Below are positions 8,339 to 14,690 of a DNA stretch of 25,882 nt, in pieces. The translations under genes were made by a program, and so were the position numbers. The notes beneath the pieces were generated by a model. It had not been told where the DNA came from. It did not search any database and saw nothing but the letters and a program-made list of their open reading frames with translations. How positions within the stretch are numbered: the first letter of the stretch is position 1; the number at the start of each line of letters is the position of its first letter. The DNA is from an uncultured bacterium (GTDB lineage: Bacteria; Cyanobacteriota; Vampirovibrionia; Gastranaerophilales; Gastranaerophilaceae), in contig CAMVQX010000006.1 of assembly GCA_947169755.1 (NCBI GenBank), positions 1 to 25,882 of the forward strand, in the 5' to 3' direction.

Positions 8339-9216
8339 TTCATTTTCTGTTTCAATTCATCTTTAACTTTGCTCAATGGACCGTTGTTTGGAGTCCTTAT
8401 TGCTTGGTAATATTTTTGCAAATATACAAACGGATACATCGGAAGCCAAGAAAATCTCATAAAAATTGAAACAGTATCAGCCCCTTGAGAAAACATTAAT
8501 TCATCAATTGCTTCTTCATGAGCCGGAGATATTGATGATATTAGTTTTAAAATATAATCAGTAAATGTAACTGCAGAATACCCTGACACCGTAACCGGAT
8601 CTTTTATTAATGTGGTTATTTTAAAATTATTTTCATCCATAAGACTCAAAATATCATCAGGTGGTGTAAATTCTCCGCCTTTTACTTGTTCAATCTCGAA
8701 CCATTCACCATTGTATTGCAGTCTGATTACATGTGGTTTTGGCATGTATATTTCATCAAATTTATTTTCTAAAAGGATTTTCCCGTTACGGTCAGCTATT
8801 CCGTATTTATAATTTTTGCAGGTTAAAAACATTCCGCCAAAGAGCATGTCAATTGAAGAATATTCCTGAGGTAAAACAACTTCACCTTTTTCATCATAAA
8901 CTCCGTATGTAATACCTGTTCCGAATTTTACATATTTTGTTAATAATCTGTCAACCTGTCGGAATTTAGGCTCTACCAAAATATTACCGTAACTGTCCAT
9001 AATACCGTATCTGCCATGTCTTTGGAAAATCCAACTGGATGTTCCGAGACGAATAAGTTTTTTATATTTAGGTTTTACCGTAATATTTCCGTCTTTATCT
9101 TGCAGACCAAATGAATTGCCTTCAGTGAAAGTTTTTATCCCTATATTGGATAATTCCGCAAATGCCGTGCTCCCCGTAAATATTAGTAAAGTTAATATGA
9201 CTAATAACTTTTTCAT
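8335..9216 (-). CDS. Secreted WG-repeat protein
   Basis: 293 residues with a clear signal peptide (MKKLLVILTLLIFTGSTAFA, cleavage after about residue 20). Three or four WG-type beta repeats follow between about residues 35 and 155. Their hallmarks are FGLQDKDGNITVKPKYKKL, YGIMDSYGNILVEPKF, YGVYDEKGEVVLPQEY and YGIADRNGKILLENKF. The C-terminal third is non-repetitive. WG repeats are usually binding or scaffold modules of the envelope; the ligand is unknown. No Shine-Dalgarno is seen. Instead a TGTTATCAT extended -10 ends 6 nt before the ATG, suggesting a leaderless transcript from the palindromic promoter shared with the divergent AsmA-like gene. Confidence 0.85.
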   Translation of the reverse strand: MKKLLVILTLLIFTGSTAFAELSNIGIKTFTEGNSFGLQDKDGNITVKPKYKKLIRLGTSSWIFQRHGRYGIMDSYGNILVEPKFRQVDRLLTKYVKFGTGITYGVYDEKGEVVLPQEYSSIDMLFGGMFLTCKNYKYGIADRNGKILLENKFDEIYMPKPHVIRLQYNGEWFEIEQVKGGEFTPPDDILSLMDENNFKITTLIKDPVTVSGYSAVTFTDYILKLISSISPAHEEAIDELMFSQGADTVSIFMRFSWLPMYPFVYLQKYYQAIRTPNNGPLSKVKDELKQKMN

Positions 9217-9239
9217 AATTTTATGATAACATAAAATTA
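9216..9239. promoter_or_regulatory. Palindromic divergent promoter/operator
   Basis: TAATTTTATG (9216-9225), ATAA and CATAAAATTA (9230-9239) form a perfect 10-bp inverted repeat in the 36-bp gap between divergent genes. Overlapping -10-like hexamers lie inside it: TATGAT at 9222-9227 on the plus strand and TATCAT (9228-9223) on the minus strand, the latter preceded by TG. The symmetry may simply serve two promoters, or may be a regulator site. Confidence 0.5.
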
Positions 9240-9252
9240 AAGAGGGATAAAT

Positions 9253-12027
9253 TTGAAACGTAAAATTGCAATTGGGATATTAATATCTGTAATATCGCTT
9301 TTGGGATTAGGGCTTGTTATATATTTAAAAGTCTTACCCTTTGCTGTTGCAAATCAAAACGTAATAGATTTTGTTCAAGATAAATTAAAGGAAAATTTAG
9401 GAATTGAAGCGGTAATAAAAGAGCCGGTTTTAAAAACGCACCTATCTTCTGACATTGAATTTTCCATTGAACAATTTGATTTGACTGGTGAAAACGGTCA
9501 AATGGTTGCTGTGAATAATTTTGATGCAAAAATTTCAATGAAAGAAATTTTAAATAAAAATGTTATCTTGAAAAAACTGGGAGCGGATTTTATATTTGTC
9601 GACACAAATAAACTCTCAGAAATAAGCATAAAAAAAGATAAAAAAGAAAAAACTAAAAGTGATTGGAATGTTGATGTGTTTGACACAATTTTTTATGTAA
9701 AAAATGTACTTGTTTTGCATAAAATTGATAACACATTTATAAAACTCACGGCAAAGGATTTAGAAGTTGATAATACTCAAAAAATCCAACGTTTCTTGCA
9801 TTTTGATTTGAAGGCTGAAATCAAGAAAGCCGAAAAAGAACTCCATTTTGATATAAAAGATAATAATGCTGTTTATTTCAAAGATAATCATTTATGGGTT
9901 AAAAAATGTTTTCTTAACGTAAATAATTCAAAAATATTTTTTGATGCAAATGCGGATAAAAAGAAGAATTATGATATAAATGTTTATTCTGACAAGATTT
10001 TAGTTGATGATGTTTTGACTCTTATTGATTCTCAAATTATTGAGAATAATCTTCAAGAACCATTATCGTATTTTAAGGATTTAAAAGGAAGTTTTAATTT
10101 TAATATAAAACTCACGAACGACAACCTTGGAGGAATTGTCAATTTAAACAGAATAGACACCAAAATTGTCCCTGTTGAAAATATTCCGCTCACTCTTACA
10201 CAAGGTAAAATTCAGCTAACCAAAGACAAAATTACGTTAAGTGATTTTAAAGGGTATTATGCAAATAATCCTAAAAATGATGTAACGTTAGAGGGTACGG
10301 TTAATGATTATTTAAAATCAATTGATACAAAATTGATTTCGCGCGCAGCTGTAACAAATGATTTTATGAAAAACTATCTTTCAAAAATGGTTGGAATGCC
10401 TGTTGAACTTACAGGAGGTACAACAAGAACAAGACTTGATTTGAAAGCAATTAATAACAAAATTGATATGATTTGGTATTTTGTTCTTAAACCGAAGCAG
10501 GATATTTTACTTGACGGATCGTCATATAGTCCTGTTGAATTTACCAGAGGGATAAAGTCTGATATGCATTTTGAAAACAACCTGCTTTCAATAAAATCTC
10601 TTGATTATTATATTGTTCCCGACAGGCTTTTGACAAAAGAAAATGTTCCGAAATTAAGACCGATTTTGAACCTATACGGTGATATTGATATTGCGAATAA
10701 TTCAAATATTAAAAGACTCGGGTTTAAAATTCCGCAGCCCATGCCGAGCGAATTTTTAAATCTTTTAATAGGTCAAAGAATATTCAAAAACGGAAAAGTT
10801 TCAGGAAGTTTAGCTTACGAAAATTCCGGCAAATATCCTATAATTGACGGGAAAATGATAATGGATATGGTTGCAATTCCGTCTCAAAGGTTGTTTGTAA
10901 AACATGGAGAATTATCAACAGGAAACGGACTTCTGTCTGTTAATGCCGAAGGCGGTTACAGAAGATCAAAATATAATTTGACAGGTGATTTTATAAATGA
11001 GGTCAAGTTTCCGATTGTTGCAAAAGATATAAAATTGACTGTTGATAATATTGATATTGAAAAATTCTTGGCATCTGCCAATAAACAGAATTCCCAGGCT
11101 ATCCAATCTGAACAGTTTGACTTGACACCTTCAGGTACTGCAAAAGATGATGATGACAACAATCCGACATTTGATATCGGAAATTTTGTGGTTGAAAATT
11201 GTCTTTTGAAAGTTTTGAAAGGCTCTTACAAAGATATAACTTTCAGTGATGTTGAAGCAAATTTAAAACTTGATAAAAACAGCATTTTAGATATTAATTC
11301 TAACAAATTTGAAATAGCAAACGGATATTCTTCGGCAAAAATCAATTGTAATCTAAAAAAACATAAATATAATATGCTTTTAGGTATTGAAGAAATTGAT
11401 TCTGATTTAATTGCATCAATTTTGCAGCTCGAAAAAGAAATTTCAGGAAAAGCAAGCGGAACTATTGATTTGAATACAGATGATTCTATGAGATTGAACG
11501 GAACAATAAAATTCTTGGTTAAAGATGGTACTATTCAAAAGATTGGTCTTGTTGAATATATTTTGAAAATGGCAGCACTTTTCAGAAACCCGTTAACTAT
11601 GATTAGCCCTTCCGTCTTTGCGGATTTGGTAAATGTTCCGGAAGGCAAGTTTGATACTATTGACGGTCATTTGGTATTAAAAGATAACGTAATAGAACGT
11701 TTGATGATTAAATCAACCTCCCCTCAATTAAGTTCGTTTATTGTGGGCCGATATGATTTGGAAAATTCGGATGCATCTTTGAGAATTTATACAAAATTCA
11801 GTAACAAAAATAAGGGTGTTTTTGGACTATTAAGAAACATTTCTCTAAACAGTCTTGCAAACAGGATTCCGCTTACAGCTAAAAATGACAGTAATCATTA
11901 TGCAGCGGAGCTTTCTTTATTACCTCCGATTAATGCGGATGAAAAAGATTGTCAGGTATTTTTGACAAAAGTTGACGGTGATGTAGAACATAACAACTTT
12001 ATTTCTTCATTAAAGAAGATTAAATAA
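9253..12027 (+). CDS. AsmA/DUF3971-like envelope protein
   Basis: A 924-residue protein with one N-terminal membrane anchor (about residues 5-27) followed by a long, beta-rich, mostly Asn/Asp/Lys/Ile periplasmic region. The C-terminal 200 residues resemble the AsmA-like C-terminal region (IGLVEYILKMAALFRNPLTM, then FDTIDGHLVLKDNVIE and a SSFIVGRYDLEN segment). Large AsmA-like proteins (YhdP, TamB, DUF3971) are envelope proteins implicated in lipid transport between membranes; that role is inferred here and implies an outer membrane. The start is TTG at 9253, supported by AGAGGG at 9241-9246 six bases upstream and by the signal anchor beginning at once. It is divergent from the WG-repeat gene. 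Confidence 0.85.
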   Translation: MKRKIAIGILISVISLLGLGLVIYLKVLPFAVANQNVIDFVQDKLKENLGIEAVIKEPVLKTHLSSDIEFSIEQFDLTGENGQMVAVNNFDAKISMKEILNKNVILKKLGADFIFVDTNKLSEISIKKDKKEKTKSDWNVDVFDTIFYVKNVLVLHKIDNTFIKLTAKDLEVDNTQKIQRFLHFDLKAEIKKAEKELHFDIKDNNAVYFKDNHLWVKKCFLNVNNSKIFFDANADKKKNYDINVYSDKILVDDVLTLIDSQIIENNLQEPLSYFKDLKGSFNFNIKLTNDNLGGIVNLNRIDTKIVPVENIPLTLTQGKIQLTKDKITLSDFKGYYANNPKNDVTLEGTVNDYLKSIDTKLISRAAVTNDFMKNYLSKMVGMPVELTGGTTRTRLDLKAINNKIDMIWYFVLKPKQDILLDGSSYSPVEFTRGIKSDMHFENNLLSIKSLDYYIVPDRLLTKENVPKLRPILNLYGDIDIANNSNIKRLGFKIPQPMPSEFLNLLIGQRIFKNGKVSGSLAYENSGKYPIIDGKMIMDMVAIPSQRLFVKHGELSTGNGLLSVNAEGGYRRSKYNLTGDFINEVKFPIVAKDIKLTVDNIDIEKFLASANKQNSQAIQSEQFDLTPSGTAKDDDDNNPTFDIGNFVVENCLLKVLKGSYKDITFSDVEANLKLDKNSILDINSNKFEIANGYSSAKINCNLKKHKYNMLLGIEEIDSDLIASILQLEKEISGKASGTIDLNTDDSMRLNGTIKFLVKDGTIQKIGLVEYILKMAALFRNPLTMISPSVFADLVNVPEGKFDTIDGHLVLKDNVIERLMIKSTSPQLSSFIVGRYDLENSDASLRIYTKFSNKNKGVFGLLRNISLNSLANRIPLTAKNDSNHYAAELSLLPPINADEKDCQVFLTKVDGDVEHNNFISSLKKIK

Positions 12028-12050
12028 TTTAGTAGTTAATACATTTTTGT

Positions 12051-12088
12051 CAAGTCCCCATTTTCATGTCCATAGAAATGGGGACTTG
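12051..12088 (+). terminator. 13-bp hairpin after the AsmA-like gene
   Basis: CAAGTCCCCATTT (12051-12063) pairs perfectly with AAATGGGGACTTG (12076-12088) around a 12-nt loop. The T-tract is poor (TAGGCTTTT follows), so termination is likely but imperfect. The right arm overlaps the proposed -35 of the next gene, so it may also be a regulatory site or the edge of the inserted toxin island. Confidence 0.6.
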
Positions 12089-12114
12089 TAGGCTTTTGAT
12101 AAAATTTTTATAAT
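12086..12114 (+). promoter_or_regulatory. Promoter of the MuF-like/toxin-like gene
   Basis: TTGTAG (12086-12091), a 17-bp spacer and TATAAT (12109-12114). A start near 12121 leaves a very short leader with AGGAGG (12124-12129) just before the ATG at 12134. The -35 lies within the right arm of the 13-bp hairpin. Confidence 0.6.
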
Positions 12115-12133
12115 TTTATTAATAGGAGGAAAT

Positions 12134-13192
12134 ATGGCAAATTTAAAAGAAAAAATTCTGCAATCATTGAAAAGTACAAAACAAGTCGAAACTACGCTAA
12201 ATACAATTGCAGAGTCACAAGAAAATTTATTGAAAAATTATTCTAATCCTGTTTTTAATAAAAAGGATAAAAATAAAATATTAAAAAATTATTCCGATTT
12301 ACAAGATGTTGGCAAATCTCTATATAGGTATGGAACATTAATGGATAATAATTACCTTGCTGATGCCCAAGCAGAAAAAGGAAATATTGAAAGCAAAGTA
12401 TTAAAAGGTGGCGTAAGCTATAATAAATATGTTTGGCATTCCGAAAATGGTGAACATACTTGTGATGTTTGTTCAGAGCTCGATGGTCAAGAGTTTGATT
12501 ATTATGACGAAGTCCCCGAAAGGCCACATCCTAATTGCAAATGTTACGTTGAAATTATTGAAGAAGATAATGGCAATCCCTCTAACCAAAATAATGAAGA
12601 AGAGGAGCCTTGTGATTGTATAGTTAGATTGTTATACTGGCAAGAAGAATGTAATAATGTTAACTTAGAAATTGAAAATTTAATGCAAGAAGCAGAAGAT
12701 ACCAAATTATTATTGGAAGAATTTATTGAATATTTACTTAACTATTCAAATGATAATATTATAGAGTATATAAATGAACTATATAATCTAATTCAAGATG
12801 TAGTAACCGAAGTTTATGGTATGATTTTACAGGTTATACAAACTATTCAAATTTTTTATAAAAATTGGAATGAACTAATAACAGTTTCTAAAGAAGTTGG
12901 TCATTACGTCAACTATTCTGCAGAATATTACCATACAAAAGCAAATTGTGAAGCTGCACAACTAGGAGATGTAGGTGAAAAAGTAGCAACTATTCTTGGA
13001 TACGCAAGAGAGGGCGGTGATATTATAAAAGATGTGTTAGTAAAACACCAAACATTAGAACAAGCTTTCAAAAATAGTATTCACGATTTAGAAGTAAATG
13101 AAGAAGGTAGACGACTTGGCAAAGAAAACCCAAATGCTGACCCAAGAGATATAATTATACAACCAAAAGATTTACCTAAAAAGCATTGGTAA
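12134..13192 (+). CDS. MuF-like protein with polymorphic-toxin-like C-terminal domain
   Basis: 352 residues. Residues 95-142 carry a zinc-ribbon-like motif seen at the end of phage Mu gpF-type minor head proteins: C110-x2-C113, then an LDGQEFDYYDEVPE segment and H132-P-N-C135-K-C137. A Glu/Asn linker with CDC and a long helical region (about 165-260) follow. The last 85 residues contain HTKANCEAAQ (H267), ARExxD (E293/D296) and SIHDLEVNEEGRRLG (S315, D318, N322, G325). This resembles a C-terminal domain I recall from Rhs-type polymorphic toxins (HxKANCEAAxxG, RExxD, SxxDxxxNxxG). A strong AGGAGG sets the start. A small membrane-protein gene follows after 19 nt, as an immunity gene would, and a second copy of the last 50 residues lies 370 bp downstream. 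The gene is well supported; toxicity is inferred. Confidence 0.75.
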   Translation: MANLKEKILQSLKSTKQVETTLNTIAESQENLLKNYSNPVFNKKDKNKILKNYSDLQDVGKSLYRYGTLMDNNYLADAQAEKGNIESKVLKGGVSYNKYVWHSENGEHTCDVCSELDGQEFDYYDEVPERPHPNCKCYVEIIEEDNGNPSNQNNEEEEPCDCIVRLLYWQEECNNVNLEIENLMQEAEDTKLLLEEFIEYLLNYSNDNIIEYINELYNLIQDVVTEVYGMILQVIQTIQIFYKNWNELITVSKEVGHYVNYSAEYYHTKANCEAAQLGDVGEKVATILGYAREGGDIIKDVLVKHQTLEQAFKNSIHDLEVNEEGRRLGKENPNADPRDIIIQPKDLPKKHW

Positions 13193-13199
13193 TTCGTGT

Positions 13200-13205
13200 T
13201 ATAAT
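13200..13205 (+). promoter_or_regulatory. -10-like TATAAT immediately before a GTG start
   Basis: TATAAT starts 8 nt after the toxin-like gene's stop and ends 6 nt before the GTG at 13212. No Shine-Dalgarno is present. This would give a leaderless transcript for the small membrane protein. The -35 is weak. Confidence 0.4.
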
Positions 13206-13211
13206 TATTTT

Positions 13212-13520
13212 GTGATCACTAAAGTTTTGAAATTTGTATATAGAACAATTATAAATATATTGAAAATTTTATTATTCTTATTTATATTAATATTTCTCGG
13301 TGAAGATATCATAGGATTAATATTATATGAGAATTATAATCTTCAAGTAATATTTTATATTTTATACGGTTCTGGACTTTTAATTTATTCATTATATATC
13401 CTATTTATTAAACACAAACATATTGAATACCTTTATTACGTGATTTTATGGATAATTTATTTTGCGATAGCAAACATATTACCCGACATTCAAAAATATT
13501 ACAATCTTTCTATTTTTTAG
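13212..13520 (+). CDS. Small membrane protein, candidate immunity protein
   Basis: 102 residues, Ile/Leu/Tyr-rich, with about three membrane segments (roughly 14-34, 44-64, 74-92) and short charged ends. It starts with GTG. No ribosome-binding site is visible, and a TATAAT lies 6 nt upstream. It follows the toxin-like gene by 19 nt on the same strand, the usual place for an immunity gene of a polymorphic toxin. It matches no family I recognise. The immunity role is inferred from position, and from the second toxin-tip fragment also being followed by a small membrane protein. Confidence 0.65.
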   Translation: MITKVLKFVYRTIINILKILLFLFILIFLGEDIIGLILYENYNLQVIFYILYGSGLLIYSLYILFIKHKHIEYLYYVILWIIYFAIANILPDIQKYYNLSIF

Positions 13521-13526
13521 AATTTT

Positions 13527-13583
13527 GGTCAGGCCTTCAACTGAACAACAAATTTCGTCAGGCAAATGACTGACCTACAAACT
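13527..13583. repeat. Compound palindromic repeat (REP/MITE-like), copy A
   Basis: GGTCAG (13527-13532) and CTGACC (13570-13575) bracket two smaller units containing TCAGGCC and GTCAGGC. The right part (13557-13583) is the reverse complement of 14158-14184 except for a 7-nt centre: both share GTCAGGC, N7 and then TGACCTACAAACT. It sits directly at the truncated end of the toxin-tip fragment, as if insertion or recombination here removed the rest of the gene. Confidence 0.6.
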
Positions 13584-13727
13584 CATAAAGTTACTATTGA
13601 AGAAGCAATTGCAGATTCAGAAAGAGACCAAGTTGCAAATAGGCTAGGTCGAGAAAGAGGTCGAAAATATCCATATTGTGATTGTTCAATTCTTATGCAC
13701 GACTTATTGCCTGATTATAAAAAATAG
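13566..13727 (+). pseudogene. Orphan toxin C-terminal fragment (53 codons)
   Basis: The frame reads to TAG at 13725-13727. Its product aligns with the tail of the MuF-like/toxin-like protein: TIEEAIADSERDQVANRLGR matches TLEQAFKNSIHDLEVNEEGR there, and both continue with a G, a Pro and a DL/LP-type ending. The conserved positions of the recalled family (S..D..N..G...G) are present, and the fragment also has CDC. The upstream part of the domain (the HxKANCEAA and RExxD motifs) is absent. The ATG at 13566 lies inside the palindromic repeat, has no ribosome-binding site and is probably accidental. This is what an orphan or displaced toxin tip would look like. Confidence 0.7.
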
Positions 13728-13733
13728 TATAAT
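13728..13733 (+). promoter_or_regulatory. -10-like TATAAT immediately before the second membrane gene
   Basis: TATAAT abuts the stop codon of the orphan tip and ends 8 nt before the ATG at 13742. No Shine-Dalgarno is present. A possible -35 is TTGCCT (13707-13712), with a short 15-bp spacer. Confidence 0.45.
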
Positions 13734-13741
13734 ATAAGCTT

Positions 13742-14125
13742 ATGAGCGAAAATATTGTAAAAATATTTCAAATAATTACCTATGTAATTTTGGCAATATT
13801 ATTTCTTGTTAATTCCGCAATATTAGGATTTCACGGTTCAATTATTGCTTTAACATCGATTATTACAGAAAATTTTGATGTGCAAATATTCTTATTTTTG
13901 CTTTTAACACTTATATTACTGGTAAGTTTTATCTATGTATTTTGGGCAAAATTATCAAATAAATTCAAAATACCATTGCTACTGATTTTACTAATCCTAC
14001 AAGTAATATTCTTTAAATTTTCATTTTACATACCAACCGTTGATAAAGTTGTAGGAATACAAAGATGCGTTGATTTTGGTGGAGTATGGAATGATGCAGC
14101 AAATGAGTGTATAAAACAAAAATAG
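13742..14125 (+). CDS. Small membrane protein, second candidate immunity protein
   Basis: 127 residues with about three membrane segments (roughly 10-32, 46-68, 79-100) and a short C-terminal tail with two Cys (QRCVDFGGVWNDAANEC). It lies 14 nt after the orphan toxin tip, just as the 102-residue membrane protein follows the full toxin-like gene. Sequence similarity between the two membrane proteins is not obvious, but size and topology match. The Shine-Dalgarno is missing and a TATAAT precedes the ATG. Function unknown; immunity to a lost toxin variant is an inference. Confidence 0.65.
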   Translation: MSENIVKIFQIITYVILAILFLVNSAILGFHGSIIALTSIITENFDVQIFLFLLLTLILLVSFIYVFWAKLSNKFKIPLLLILLILQVIFFKFSFYIPTVDKVVGIQRCVDFGGVWNDAANECIKQK

Positions 14126-14157
14126 ATTTTATACAAATATATTACCCCTATGTTAAA

Positions 14158-14184
14158 AGTTTGTAGGTCAGGCTTTAGCCTGAC
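14158..14184. repeat. Palindromic repeat, copy B (inverted relative to copy A)
   Basis: GTCAGGCTTTAGCCTGAC (14167-14184) is a perfect 8-bp palindrome with a 2-nt centre, preceded by AGTTTGTAG. The 27-nt unit matches the reverse complement of 13557-13583 apart from the centre. The two copies bracket the orphan tip and second membrane gene as a 628-bp segment. Copy B also lies just downstream of tspO and could serve as its transcription end. Confidence 0.65.
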
Positions 14185-14211
14185 AAACAAGTAAATCCGT
14201 TTATACAATTT

Positions 14212-14598
14212 CTAATTCATCATCATAAACCCGTAGTTCAGGTATGTTGCGTAGCATATCCATAAAAAATACGGAATTAAAAGAATAGCAGACCATTTTG
14301 AAATCTTATAAAAATTGACTATTGTCATCAATAAAAATCCTAAAAGCAAAATTATTATGACAAAACTCAAGGTTATATTTTTCCAATAAAAAAACACAGG
14401 ACTCCATAAAAAATTCAATATAAGCTGAACTAAAAACAAACTAACGCCAAGAGTCTTGTCTTGCATAGTTTTTGTCATTATAAATATCATAAATGATAAA
14501 AATATCATCAAATAAAGAATTGTCCAAGCCGGCGCAAACACCCATGACGGAGGCGTAAACGCCGGTTTATTCAATGTATCATACCAAGTCAAATCCAT
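14212..14598 (-). CDS. tspO: TspO/MBR family membrane protein
   Basis: 128 residues, five membrane helices expected. Family hallmarks are present: WYDTLNKPAFTPPSWVFAPA near residues 5-24 (KPxFTPPxWVFxPxW), a W-T-x-L-Y continuation, QLILNFLWSPVFF in helix 3, and ICYATYLNYG near the C-terminus in place of the more usual WxxYAxxLN. TspO binds porphyrins and, in some organisms, cholesterol-like ligands, and is tied to tetrapyrrole and stress responses. It is slightly shorter than the usual 150-160 residues but complete. No Shine-Dalgarno precedes the ATG; an extended -10 (TGT TATTAT) ends 6 nt upstream. It is divergent from the DXS-like gene. Confidence 0.9.
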   Translation of the reverse strand: MDLTWYDTLNKPAFTPPSWVFAPAWTILYLMIFLSFMIFIMTKTMQDKTLGVSLFLVQLILNFLWSPVFFYWKNITLSFVIIILLLGFLLMTIVNFYKISKWSAILLIPYFLWICYATYLNYGFMMMN

Positions 14599-14604
14599 AT
14601 TCTT

Positions 14605-14610
14605 ATAATA
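14605..14610 (-). promoter_or_regulatory. Extended -10 of tspO
   Basis: On the minus strand TATTAT preceded by TGT ends 6 nt before the tspO ATG, which predicts a leaderless mRNA. Confidence 0.45.
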
Positions 14611-14640
14611 ACATTTTGCAAAAATTTTCCTATTGCTCTC

Positions 14641-14670
14641 TTGACTAATAATTGATTTAACTTGTATTAT
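14641..14670 (+). promoter_or_regulatory. Promoter of the DXS-like gene
   Basis: TTGACT (14641-14646), an 18-bp spacer and TATTAT (14665-14670). The transcript would carry AAGGAG (14677-14682), eight bases before the ATG at 14691. Confidence 0.65.
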
Positions 14671-14690
14671 GAAGAAAAGGAGAGAAATAT

